64,000 nt of DNA from Kaistella yonginensis (GTDB lineage Bacteria; Bacteroidota; Bacteroidia; Flavobacteriales; Weeksellaceae): the NCBI RefSeq assembly GCF_030409525.1, contig NZ_JAUFQB010000003.1, positions 54,836 through 118,835 on the forward strand, given 5' to 3'. The translations under genes and the position numbers were made by a program. Every line of letters starts with the position of its first letter. Within the stretch, counting starts at the first letter, position 1. Positions 7,970-15,797 of this stretch are shown here, piece by piece. The notes beneath the pieces were generated by a model, which had not been told where the DNA came from, did no database searches, and saw only the letters and a list, made by a program, of their open reading frames with translations.

Positions 7970-9151
7970 ATGATTGAAGTCCGCTTAAAGTCAATTCTCG
8001 ATAATGATTTCTATAAAATCACCATGCAAAATGCAGTGATTAAGCTTTTTCCGAACGAAAAAGTAAAATACCAATTCATTAATCGTGGCAACCACCATTT
8101 TCCGGAAGGTTTCGCAGTGGAGTTGCGAAAATCTGTAGACGCAATGGCAGAGCTAAAATTAACCAAAGACGAGAAGCAATTTCTAAAAGAAACCTGTCCG
8201 TATTTGGATCTTCCTTACTTGGATTTTTTAGCAGGATATCATTACGACCCGAGTGAAGTGAAAATCGTGCAAACAAAAAACTCCTTAGTAGTTACGGTGG
8301 AAGGGGAATGGTACAGAACAATTCTATGGGAAGTCCCGATTTTGGCTTTAATATCTGAGCTTCATTATGAGATGAACCACATGGAGCGTAATTCTAATGA
8401 AGCAGTGATCAAAAAAACTTTGGAAAAAGCAACCCAACTTAACGTATTGAATGTAACTTTTGCAGAATTTGGCACAAGACGAAGACACTCCTACAAAGTA
8501 CATGATTTGGTGGTAGATTCTTTGGTGAAAAATAATAAATCAGGTCATTTTATTGGCAGTTCAAATGTTCATTTCGCCATGAAATACGGCGTAAAACCTA
8601 TTGGAACACACGCGCATGAATGGTTTATGTTCCATGCTGCAGAATATGGATTTAAAATGGCAAACGCTCTTTCACTCGAGCATTGGGTAGATGTTTACCG
8701 TGGAGATTTAGGAGTTGCTTTATCTGACACGTATACAACGGAGGTCTTTTTCCGACAGTTTGATAAAAAATTTGCAAAACTGTTTGATGGTGTTCGTCAT
8801 GACAGCGGCGACCCGATTGAATTTGCCAATAAAACCATTGAACATTATAAAAGAAATGGTATTAATCCGCTGTTCAAATACATCATTTTTTCTGATGGAC
8901 TTAATTTAGAAAAAGTAGAAGAAATTACAAAAGCCTGCGAAGGCAGAATTGGAATATCATTCGGAATTGGCACCAACCTTACCAATGATGTTGGTTTAAA
9001 ACCCATGAATATCGTAATGAAACTCATTGGCGCACAATCAATTAATGGCGACTGGATCCCGACTGTAAAACTATCGGATGAACATGGTAAATACACAGGA
9101 GATCCGAAAATGATCGAACTCGCCAAAGAATTTCTTCGCATAGAAAACTAA
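7970..9151 (+). CDS. pncB: nicotinate phosphoribosyltransferase
   Basis: Converts nicotinate and PRPP to nicotinate mononucleotide, the first step of Preiss-Handler NAD salvage. The 393-residue protein has the family blocks DNDFYKITMQNAV at the N-terminus, FAEFGTRRRHS, GTHAHEWFMFHAA (with the histidine that is phosphorylated in the family), GVRHDSGDP and GIGTNLTNDVG. The length is normal. The next enzyme of the pathway, nadD, lies near 58 kb in the same window but is not linked to it. The gene is monocistronic with its own promoter box. Confidence 0.95.
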   Translation: MIEVRLKSILDNDFYKITMQNAVIKLFPNEKVKYQFINRGNHHFPEGFAVELRKSVDAMAELKLTKDEKQFLKETCPYLDLPYLDFLAGYHYDPSEVKIVQTKNSLVVTVEGEWYRTILWEVPILALISELHYEMNHMERNSNEAVIKKTLEKATQLNVLNVTFAEFGTRRRHSYKVHDLVVDSLVKNNKSGHFIGSSNVHFAMKYGVKPIGTHAHEWFMFHAAEYGFKMANALSLEHWVDVYRGDLGVALSDTYTTEVFFRQFDKKFAKLFDGVRHDSGDPIEFANKTIEHYKRNGINPLFKYIIFSDGLNLEKVEEITKACEGRIGISFGIGTNLTNDVGLKPMNIVMKLIGAQSINGDWIPTVKLSDEHGKYTGDPKMIELAKEFLRIEN

Positions 9152-9190
9152 GAATTTCTCTACTTTCTAGATTACTATATTTAACTTTTG

Positions 9191-9198
9191 TATTTTTG
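9191..9198 (+). promoter_or_regulatory. -7 box TATTTTTG of rmuC
   Basis: Exact match with 4 nt between box and ATG (TATTTTTGAAAAATG). The identical 15-mer precedes the minus-strand gene starting at 32242. A leaderless mRNA is likely. Confidence 0.6.
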
Positions 9199-9202
9199 AA
9201 AA

Positions 9203-10714
9203 ATGGATTTTACTTCTATTATTTTCGGTTTATTTTTCGGTGTCATTTTGGGTGCAGTGATTCCGTATTTCATCTTAAAAGCCTCACATATTCCTCGACA
9301 AAAATTTGATAATTTGAATCAAAATTATATTAAAACAAATTCAGATTTAGACAATTACTTAATCAGAAATAAGGAGATTCAGCACGATTGGCAACAAGAA
9401 AAACAGACCAATCACATTCAAGCAGAAGTTCTCCATCAGGTGAAAAATGATTTAGCGACAGTTTCAGCAGAAAATATTTCACTCCATTCCCAATTTGAAG
9501 ATCAGCGGGAAATTAATGCAAGACAAACGGTTCAAATAGAAAACCTTTATACAGAAAAACAGAATTTCTTCGCAAAAAACGCAGAACTATCAGCTAATAA
9601 TAAAGCGCTAAAAATATCATTAGAGAATCAAAAAGAAGAAATCCTAAAAATACAAGAATTGGCCAAAACTGAGTTTCAAAATTTAGCCAATAAAATTTTA
9701 GAGGAAAAAACAAAAAAATTCACGGAGCAAAATCAACATCAGTTGAAAACAATTCTCCATCCTTTACAAGAAAAAATTACCGATTTTGAGAAAAAAGTAG
9801 ATCATACTCATAAAGAAAGTATTGATTATCACGCCGCTTTGCGGCAGCAGATTATGGGTTTACAAGATCTGAACAAGCAAATGAGCCTAGAAACACTGAA
9901 TCTAACCAAAGCATTAAAAGGCGACCATAAAATACAGGGCAATTGGGGCGAATTGGTGCTAGAAAGAGTTTTAGAAAAATCTGGCTTAGAAAAAGGCAGA
10001 GAATATGATATTCAAAAAAGCCATCAAACCGGCGAAGGTCGTTTACAGCCAGATGTTGTTATTAATTTACCCGATGGGAAAAAGATGATTATCGATTCAA
10101 AAGTTTCCCTCAATGCCTATGAAAGATACATTAATGAAGAAAGTCAGGATCTAAAACCAACGCATTTAAAAGAACATGTTTTGTCGTTAAAGCGTCATGT
10201 TGAACAGCTAGGTACCAAAAATTATCAGGCATTATATCAAATGGAAAGTCCGGATTTTGTTTTACTTTTCGTCCCGATCGAACCTGCTTTTGCCATTGCT
10301 TTGAATGAGGATACTCATCTTTATAATAAGGCATTTGAAAAAAACATTATCATCGTTACCCCATCCACGCTTTTAGCAACTCTAAAAACGATTGACAGCA
10401 TGTGGACAAATCAAAAACAACAGGAAAACGCTCTAGAAATAGCCAGACAGGCAGGTGCATTATACGATAAATTTGAGGGATTTGTCACTGATTTATTAAA
10501 AATCGGAAAGAAAATGGAAGATGCAAAAACGGAATACGAAGGTGCCATGAATAAATTGGTTACTGGAAAAGGAAATCTGGTCAACAGTGTTCAAAAATTA
10601 AAAATCATGGGTGCGAAAGCGAAGAAGTCTTTACCAGATCACCTAATTTCGCAAGGACAATCCCATAATGAATTGGAGTTAGACCTTAAGGAAGAACCAC
10701 AAAATCGCAATTAA
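9203..10714 (+). CDS. rmuC: DNA recombination protein RmuC homologue
   Basis: A 503-residue protein. An N-terminal membrane anchor (residues 4-25) precedes a long coiled coil (about 30-200, rich in Gln/Glu/Lys) and the RmuC domain (about 200-480) with KGDHKIQGNWGELVLERVLEKSGL, GEGRLQPDVVINLPDGKKMIIDSK and DSMWTNQKQQENA. RmuC limits inversions at short inverted repeats in E. coli, and the domain belongs to the restriction-endonuclease-like fold. The exact activity is not settled. The next gene starts only 4 nt after the stop, so the two are probably one transcript. Confidence 0.9.
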   Translation: MDFTSIIFGLFFGVILGAVIPYFILKASHIPRQKFDNLNQNYIKTNSDLDNYLIRNKEIQHDWQQEKQTNHIQAEVLHQVKNDLATVSAENISLHSQFEDQREINARQTVQIENLYTEKQNFFAKNAELSANNKALKISLENQKEEILKIQELAKTEFQNLANKILEEKTKKFTEQNQHQLKTILHPLQEKITDFEKKVDHTHKESIDYHAALRQQIMGLQDLNKQMSLETLNLTKALKGDHKIQGNWGELVLERVLEKSGLEKGREYDIQKSHQTGEGRLQPDVVINLPDGKKMIIDSKVSLNAYERYINEESQDLKPTHLKEHVLSLKRHVEQLGTKNYQALYQMESPDFVLLFVPIEPAFAIALNEDTHLYNKAFEKNIIIVTPSTLLATLKTIDSMWTNQKQQENALEIARQAGALYDKFEGFVTDLLKIGKKMEDAKTEYEGAMNKLVTGKGNLVNSVQKLKIMGAKAKKSLPDHLISQGQSHNELELDLKEEPQNRN

Positions 10715-10718
10715 AGAA

Positions 10719-11483
10719 ATGATAGAAAGTTTTCAAAACGAAAAAATAAAATATGTAACCCGTTTGATCACCGATAATCGATTCCGAAAAAAGGAAAGTA
10801 TTTTCATTGTGGAAGGACAGCAGGAAAACGAGCGAGCCTTGCAATTAGGATTTGATTCTCAGGAATTTTTTGTGGCACAAGATATTTTCAGTGGCGACTT
10901 ACCCATAGGAAAAGTTCATTTGGTAACAGCAAAAATTTATGAAAAAATTGCTTACCGAGGAACTTCGGAAGGAATTATAGGAATTTTTAAAACGAAGGAA
11001 TCAAATTTACAAGATTTCGAGCCGGCAGAAAACTCAGCGGTAATCGTTGTTGAGGGTATCGAGAAACCTGGAAATTTAGGTGCTATTTTAAGAAGTTGCG
11101 AGGCTTTTGGAGTAGATGCACTGATAGTCACCGATACGAAAGTCGACTTTTATAACCCGAATGTAATCCGCTCTAGTGTAGGTTGTCTTTTTGGAATGAA
11201 TATTTTTTCTTGTAGTAATGAAGAAACGTACCACTTTTTAAAAGAAAATGGTTATCAGATTTATACCACGATCATGGATCAGCAATCTGAAAACATACAG
11301 AACCGAAAATTAAAAGAAAAGAGCGCTATTGTTTTTGGAACAGAACATTCTGGCTTAACTGATTTTTGGATTGGCAAAGGAAAAAATACAATAATTCCTA
11401 TGGCAGGAAGTATCGACTCCTTGAATTTAAGCAATGCAGTAGCGATAAGTTGTTTTGAGATTTTACGTCAGAAATTGACATAA
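10719..11483 (+). CDS. TrmH/SpoU-family RNA 2'-O-methyltransferase
   Basis: SAM-dependent RNA ribose methylase with the SPOUT knot. The 254-residue protein has an N-terminal SpoU substrate-binding domain (about 1-90, RFRKKESIFIVEGQ) and the methylase motifs VEGIEKPGNLGAILRSCEAFG (motif 1), IVFGTEHSGL (motif 2) and IPMAGSIDSLNLSNAVAI (motif 3). Whether the target is 23S rRNA (as in RlmB) or a tRNA cannot be told from the sequence. It lies directly downstream of rmuC with 4 nt between them and probably shares its promoter. Confidence 0.92.
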   Translation: MIESFQNEKIKYVTRLITDNRFRKKESIFIVEGQQENERALQLGFDSQEFFVAQDIFSGDLPIGKVHLVTAKIYEKIAYRGTSEGIIGIFKTKESNLQDFEPAENSAVIVVEGIEKPGNLGAILRSCEAFGVDALIVTDTKVDFYNPNVIRSSVGCLFGMNIFSCSNEETYHFLKENGYQIYTTIMDQQSENIQNRKLKEKSAIVFGTEHSGLTDFWIGKGKNTIIPMAGSIDSLNLSNAVAISCFEILRQKLT

Positions 11484-11516
11484 AAAAAAACCGCTTCTCA
11501 AAGAGAAACGGTTAAT
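11481..11516 (-). terminator. terminator between convergent SpoU methylase and Ala-rich lipoprotein genes
   Basis: Stem AACCGCTTCTC / GAGAAACGGTT (11489-11499 / 11503-11513) with one mismatch. It is flanked on the left by nine A residues (a T tract on the minus strand) and on the right by TTAATTTG, so it can serve both genes. Confidence 0.75.
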
Positions 11517-11533
11517 TTGTAAGTAGATACTAA

Positions 11534-11791
11534 TTATTTAGTAGCTTCTTTAGCAGCTTCACCAGCTTCTACAGCAGCATCAGCAGCACCTTCTACAGCA
11601 GTAGCGCCAGCTTCAACAGTTACAGCAGCAGCAGAATCAACTACAGCAGCAGCAGAATCAACAACAGCAGCAGCAGAATCAACAACAGCAGCAGAAGAAT
11701 CAACAGCAGAAGCAGTTTCTACAGTTTCAGTTTTGTTACAAGCTACAAGAGCTAAAGCAGCGATAGCAGCTACGAATAATGACTTTTTCAT
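11534..11791 (-). CDS. small Ala-rich lipoprotein with heptapeptide repeats
   Basis: An 85-residue protein with a lipoprotein signal peptide and lipobox LALVAC (Cys18). The mature part contains nearly identical seven-residue units (DSAAAVV) and then an Ala/Glu-rich tail (EGAADAAVEAGEAAKEATK), probably helical. The units are encoded by four tandem 21-bp repeats. It should be membrane-anchored in the periplasm or on the surface. No family or function is recognised. The composition (Ala, Val, Asp, Ser, Glu) is unlike its neighbours. Confidence 0.8.
   Translation of the reverse strand: MKKSLFVAAIAALALVACNKTETVETASAVDSSAAVVDSAAAVVDSAAAVVDSAAAVTVEAGATAVEGAADAAVEAGEAAKEATK
11622..11705. repeat. four tandem 21-bp repeats inside the Ala-rich lipoprotein gene
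   Basis: Units at 11622-11642, 11643-11663, 11664-11684 and 11685-11705 read ACAGCAGCAGCAGAATCAAC plus A or T on the plus strand. They differ from each other by one or two bases. Each codes seven residues. Confidence 0.9.
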
Positions 11792-11859
11792 AATAAATTA
11801 AATTTAATTGTTTTGTTGTATTAAAATTTGTTTGTTCTCATTCATCATTTTGAACAGGA

Positions 11860-11867
11860 CAAAGATA
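11860..11867 (-). promoter_or_regulatory. -7 box TATCTTTG of the Ala-rich lipoprotein gene
   Basis: Exact TAnnTTTG element on the minus strand, about 68 nt upstream of the ATG at 11791. Confidence 0.5.
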
Positions 11868-11905
11868 GGGCGAGAAAAAAATTTGTATTGGAAAATTAAT
11901 TGTAA

Positions 11906-11913
11906 TATATTTG
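11906..11913 (+). promoter_or_regulatory. -7 box TATATTTG of the HTH-like membrane protein gene
   Basis: Exact TAnnTTTG element 58 nt before the TTG start at 11972. It is divergent from the lipoprotein promoter at 11860. Confidence 0.5.
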
Positions 11914-11971
11914 TAAAATCATTTTACAAAATTACGTTACTGAAAATCAATAAATTACATACATTTAGCAA

Positions 11972-13141
11972 TTGAGCGATTTAGATTTATTACACTTCGA
12001 ACAGCTAAAAAATGAGGTTCAATCTCAATATTTAGACAATCACACTCCTTCCTTTGATGATATATCAAAATGGAAAGGCATAGATATAATCTATTTTCAA
12101 GAAGATTTGAGAAAAATCGCAAAGGGAAATATGAGTGAGAAATCTTTTTATACCTACTTCAAAAATTCTCCTGTAACCAAACTTCCAAGAATAGATATGC
12201 TTAATATCCTGAGTATCTATGCGGGTTATGTGTCTTGGTACGATTTTAAAAAGAAGCATCTTTTTGCCAATGAAATTTTAAAAGAATTCGAAGATTCTGA
12301 TGAAAACATTCAAGAAAAACTAGAGAAAGAGGTAGAAAAAGCAGAAAATATCGCAGAAGAGCATCAAAATGAGCAAAAGCGATCTATTCCCATTCAAAAA
12401 GAGAATCTAAAGCCCGAATTAATAACCGATTTACAAATTTCAGCTACTGATAATCAGTTGATTAGTGAAAAAGCGCCGGTTTTTAGCACTTATGATACTT
12501 CTGAGCAAAAATCAACTTTAACAATTGTAAAAAAATATATTTGGTTGGGTATTTCTGGTATTTTGGCTGTTTTGGTTGGACTTTTAGGTTTCAAAGATGA
12601 ACTCTTCAGCAAAAAATTCTACTACAGCTTTATTGATGCGGATCGAAACTCAAGGATCAATGCTGAATTACAGGTTCAAATTTTAAAGGAAAATGAATCA
12701 CCTATTTTGTATAATGCCAAACCAAACGAAGCCTTTGTGTACACTACAAAATCAAAAAACTTGACCATGGTGGTTTCATCTCCTTATTATAGAACAGATA
12801 CCATACGCCGCAATTTAGAAACTGCACCAGAGGCAGAAACCATAGAGTTGAAACCCAATGATTATGCGATTATGCTTTTCTATTACTCCAAATCAATAAA
12901 AGATTTGAAACGAAAAAGAGAATCGTTAAATTATTTGATCAGTGACAACGCGCTTATTTACCAAGTGTATGAGAATGAAACTTATGGTGTAGAAACCATG
13001 GATAAACAGAGATATATTAATTTAGTGACTTTGCCGTCCACCTCATTGGAGAATTTAGAAGTTATCGATACAAAAGATGATAAATCCAATAAAATAATTA
13101 TGATTAAATTTAAAATTGCCACCGATGAAAAGCAAAAATAA
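11972..13141 (+). CDS. membrane protein with HTH-like N-terminal domain, unknown function
   Basis: A 389-residue protein starting at TTG (no in-frame ATG nearby). Residues 40-95 (FQEDLRKIAKGNMSEKSFYTYF ... MLNILSIYAGYVSWYDF) resemble the helix-turn-helix-like 'SxxTLxRFF ... LdiLxxYlGYxSWxdF' domain seen in many flavobacterial proteins. A charged Glu/Lys-rich segment follows (98-130), then one membrane helix (about 188-208, YIWLGISGILAVLVGLLGF) and an extracytoplasmic C-terminal half of about 180 residues with no recognised fold. The architecture suggests coupling an outside domain to a cytoplasmic DNA- or protein-binding domain, but this is inference. The next gene, a lipoprotein, starts inside its last codons. 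Confidence 0.8.
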   Translation: MSDLDLLHFEQLKNEVQSQYLDNHTPSFDDISKWKGIDIIYFQEDLRKIAKGNMSEKSFYTYFKNSPVTKLPRIDMLNILSIYAGYVSWYDFKKKHLFANEILKEFEDSDENIQEKLEKEVEKAENIAEEHQNEQKRSIPIQKENLKPELITDLQISATDNQLISEKAPVFSTYDTSEQKSTLTIVKKYIWLGISGILAVLVGLLGFKDELFSKKFYYSFIDADRNSRINAELQVQILKENESPILYNAKPNEAFVYTTKSKNLTMVVSSPYYRTDTIRRNLETAPEAETIELKPNDYAIMLFYYSKSIKDLKRKRESLNYLISDNALIYQVYENETYGVETMDKQRYINLVTLPSTSLENLEVIDTKDDKSNKIIMIKFKIATDEKQK

Positions 13142-13709
13142 TATCGTTATTCTCCTAATCAGTTTACTTTTACTAGTATTTTCCTGCAATAAAGAAACCA
13201 CCCAAAGATCTGATTTAGAAATTATTAGAAACAACAATAATAAAAAATCATATCCTGTTACGAAAATGGACAGTGTTCAGGCGATTGCCTCGATTACCAA
13301 ACAAAAGATTCAGGAGCTGCTTGATTTGTCTACCTTGTATACCTCTGGTAACCGCGATACAGAAATAGACTCCGTTATTTATGCGCAAATGAACAGTTAC
13401 TTCGTCAAACAAGACTCTAACAATCTAGGGCCTTTGTTGCTGCAATTAGACAGTTTAAAAGTTCAAACCGCCAAGGTCGGAAACATCAAGGTAACCAAGG
13501 AAATCAGAGGAAATGACACGCTTGATATGGCGAAGTTTTATGTAGAATACTTCGATTTTAGAAACCGCTTAATTGGCTCATTCGAAAAAAACGCGCAATA
13601 TGTATTGCAACCATCGCCCGTGAAATTTCAGAAAGAGTTTAAATTTTATTTCGTGAATTTCGATTCAAAACTACCAAAAGACAGTACTTCTGTCGGGGTG
13701 ACCAGATAA
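13125..13709 (+). CDS. lipoprotein of unknown function
   Basis: A 194-residue protein with signal peptide and lipobox LVFSC (Cys21 counted from the ATG at 13125, MKSKNN). The frame is open from 13116, but MKSKNN gives a normal signal peptide. The mature part is mainly charged, with predicted helix and then beta segments, and has no domain I recognise. It overlaps the preceding membrane-protein gene by 17 nt, which implies one transcript and possibly joint function. Its last 64 bp overlap the 3' end of the convergent cyclo-ligase gene. Confidence 0.8.
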   Translation: MKSKNNIVILLISLLLLVFSCNKETTQRSDLEIIRNNNNKKSYPVTKMDSVQAIASITKQKIQELLDLSTLYTSGNRDTEIDSVIYAQMNSYFVKQDSNNLGPLLLQLDSLKVQTAKVGNIKVTKEIRGNDTLDMAKFYVEYFDFRNRLIGSFEKNAQYVLQPSPVKFQKEFKFYFVNFDSKLPKDSTSVGVTR

Positions 13710-14233
13710 TTTAAGGGAACATCAAAATCAGAAACATCATCAATTTCTTCATTTGGCGGAAAGAAACTTACACCAATTTTAACTGCATTGCGATTAATTT
13801 CAGAAAAAAACCGATCGTAAAAACCTTTGCCATAGCCTACTCTATTTCCAAATTGATCTGCATACAAAAGCGGAGTAATGACGAAATCATAATTTTTCAC
13901 GCCGCAATCTTCGCTTCCGGCAGGTTCTTTTATCCCCCAAGAGTTTTCTATTAATGGGGTTTCTGCTGTAATTTCCAGGGCGATCAATTTACCTTTTATG
14001 ATTTTTGGAACAAAAACCTGAATGTTATTTTCAAAAAAATAATTAATAAAAAGTGTTGTATCAACTTCCCCTTTCTCTGGAAGTGATAAAAAACAGTGAA
14101 CGATCTGGTTCTCTTTTACATAAAATTGAGCAATAAAATTTTCAAATATATTTTTCGATAAAATTGAAATTTCAGCAGGAACTAATGTTTTCTTCTTTTC
14201 TAAATAAACTTTTCGGATTTCAGATTTTTTCAT
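13646..14233 (-). CDS. 5-formyltetrahydrofolate cyclo-ligase
   Basis: ATP-dependent conversion of 5-formyl-THF to 5,10-methenyl-THF in folate metabolism. The 195-residue protein has the N-terminal basic start KKSEIRKVYLEKKK and the signature region NRVGYGKGFYDRFF, preceded by FVITPLLYADQFG. The frame is open from a TTG at 14239, but that TTG is the tail of the promoter box TAATTTTG. The ATG at 14233 (MKKSEIRK) is therefore taken as the start, leaving only 3 nt between box and ATG. The 3' end overlaps the convergent lipoprotein gene by 64 bp. Confidence 0.93.
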   Translation of the reverse strand: MKKSEIRKVYLEKKKTLVPAEISILSKNIFENFIAQFYVKENQIVHCFLSLPEKGEVDTTLFINYFFENNIQVFVPKIIKGKLIALEITAETPLIENSWGIKEPAGSEDCGVKNYDFVITPLLYADQFGNRVGYGKGFYDRFFSEINRNAVKIGVSFFPPNEEIDDVSDFDVPLNYLVTPTEVLSFGSFESKFTK

Positions 14234-14236
14234 TTT

Positions 14237-14244
14237 CAAAATTA
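14237..14244 (-). promoter_or_regulatory. -7 box TAATTTTG of the cyclo-ligase gene
   Basis: Exact TAnnTTTG element on the minus strand with 3 nt to the ATG (TAATTTTGAAAATG). It decides the start codon and implies a leaderless mRNA. Confidence 0.55.
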
Positions 14245-14246
14245 CT

Positions 14247-14280
14247 AAAAAAATGACGTTTCAAACTTAGAAACGTCATC
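14247..14280 (-). terminator. terminator after the trhO-trhP-ferredoxin operon
   Basis: Perfect 10-bp stem ATGACGTTTC / GAAACGTCAT (14253-14262 / 14270-14279). Seven T residues follow on the minus strand. Confidence 0.82.
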
Positions 14281-14293
14281 TCAGAATTACTCT

Positions 14294-14524
14294 TTATATT
14301 TCTTTAACCGTAATAATCTTTACCGGACAGGCTTTCGCAGCTTTATCGCATACCTCAAAAGCCTCATGATTTGAAATCTTTAAGGTATAGAAACCTTTTT
14401 TATTTTCTGTGTTTAATAAAACGGATTTCCCATCTTTCTTAGACATCCGAAAAAACTCCGGAGCGAATTCAGCGCAATAATTACAGCCGATGCATTTCTC
14501 CCGTTGAAGCGTTACGATGATCAT
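14294..14524 (-). CDS. single-cluster 4Fe-4S ferredoxin
   Basis: A 76-residue electron carrier. The motif CIGCNYC (Cys11, 14, 17) near the start and the CPV motif near the end (KACPVKII) supply the four ligands of one [4Fe-4S] cluster. A further Cys occurs in EVCDKAAKACP and might pair with another. It follows the U32 gene (trhP) by 25 nt and is closed by the terminator at 14253, so it is the third gene of the operon. Because TrhP-type U32 proteins carry an Fe-S cluster, this ferredoxin could be its electron donor; that link is inferred from position only. Confidence 0.9.
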   Translation of the reverse strand: MIIVTLQREKCIGCNYCAEFAPEFFRMSKKDGKSVLLNTENKKGFYTLKISNHEAFEVCDKAAKACPVKIITVKEI

Positions 14525-14549
14525 TTTTTATAATGCGTAATTGGTAAGA

Positions 14550-15797
14550 TTAGTCAGTTTGTACAATTTTATACAATTTATCCGAAGGTCTTACTTTAAA
14601 ATCTGTTTTAAAGGTGACCACATCTGCTTTTGAGGCTTTGGTGGCCTCTGGTTTTTCATCCACTCGCATGGCTTCTAATAGCAATTCCTGCGAGCCTGTT
14701 GTGGGACCCTGAATCAGAATTTTATCACCGATCGTTAAATCATAGGCTTCAATTAAAAATTCTGCAATATTTGATTTCGGGTAGAAATGCCTTCCTTTTC
14801 CGATGTACACTTTTTTCTGAGTCGCAGCAGACCCATTTTCTGCGGACCATTCCCCTAATTTCTGACCAAGATAATAACCGCCCCAGAAACCTCTATTGTA
14901 AACGGTTTCGAGTTGTTTCATCCAGTCTGCAACTTTTTCTTGGTTATACGTTCCTTCTGCAATAGCGTCGATAGCTTCGCGATAACATTTCGTAACAGTC
15001 GCCACATATTCAGGTGCTCTACCACGTCCTTCAATTTTGAGAACACGTACTCCTGCATCTACAATTTGGTCTAAAAAATTGATCGTACACAAATCTTTGG
15101 GCGACATCATGTATTCGTTATCCAATTCAATTTCAAAACCGGTTTCCTGATCGATGACGGTATATTTTTTACGGCAATTTTGTTTGCATGCTCCTCGGTT
15201 TGCAGAAGAATTTGCGGAATGTAAACTCAAATAACATTTCCCAGAAACCGCCATGCAAAGTGCACCATGCCCGAAGATTTCAATTTCTACCAAATTTCCT
15301 GCTGGTCCTTTCACTTGCTCTTTCACTACCTGATCACAGATTTTTTTAATCTGCGTCATGCTTAATTCCCGGCTCATCACCATAGTATCGGCAAATAGCG
15401 CGTAAAACTTAACCGTTTCGATATTGGTGATGTTAATTTGGGTAGAGATATGCACTTCCATACCGATTTGTCGGGCATAAGAAATTACGGCCTGATCCAT
15501 CGCAATTACTGCGGTAAGATTGGCTGATTTTGCTTTATCCAAAAGGGTTTTAATTAAAGATAAATCGTGATCGTAGATAATGGTGTTCAAAGTAAGATAA
15601 GTGCGAACTCCTTTTTCCGAGCATCTTCGGGAGATTTCCGGCAGGTCATCTAACGTAAAGTTCATGGAAGCACGCGCACGCATGTTCAACTGTTCTACCC
15701 CAAAATAAATAGAATCTGCACCATTATCAATTGCTGCTTGCATGGAAGTAAAATCTCCCGCAGGTGACATTAATTCGATTGTTCCGCTGTTTGTCAT
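14550..15797 (-). CDS. trhP: U32-family tRNA/rRNA hydroxylation protein (TrhP/RlhA-like)
   Basis: A 415-residue protein of the U32 'peptidase' family. E. coli members (TrhP = YegQ, RlhA = YdcP) are prephenate-dependent hydroxylation enzymes: TrhP for U34 of tRNA, RlhA for C2501 of 23S rRNA. The N-terminal barrel opens with ELMSPAGDFTSMQAAIDNGADSIYFG. The Fe-S cysteine cluster is complete at Cys181, Cys188, Cys204 and Cys208 (GALCMAVSGKC ... GACKQNC). The C-terminal domain (about 333-415) is the U32_C beta domain. The start overlaps the trhO stop as ATGA. Being next to trhO favours TrhP over RlhA; this is an inference. Confidence 0.88.
   Translation of the reverse strand: MTNSGTIELMSPAGDFTSMQAAIDNGADSIYFGVEQLNMRARASMNFTLDDLPEISRRCSEKGVRTYLTLNTIIYDHDLSLIKTLLDKAKSANLTAVIAMDQAVISYARQIGMEVHISTQINITNIETVKFYALFADTMVMSRELSMTQIKKICDQVVKEQVKGPAGNLVEIEIFGHGALCMAVSGKCYLSLHSANSSANRGACKQNCRKKYTVIDQETGFEIELDNEYMMSPKDLCTINFLDQIVDAGVRVLKIEGRGRAPEYVATVTKCYREAIDAIAEGTYNQEKVADWMKQLETVYNRGFWGGYYLGQKLGEWSAENGSAATQKKVYIGKGRHFYPKSNIAEFLIEAYDLTIGDKILIQGPTTGSQELLLEAMRVDEKPEATKASKADVVTFKTDFKVRPSDKLYKIVQTD

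Noticed and set aside
14550..15797. Annotation of the U32 protein as a collagenase/protease
   Set aside because: The four-cysteine Fe-S cluster and linkage to trhO fit RNA hydroxylation enzymes; no protease catalytic residues were recognised.
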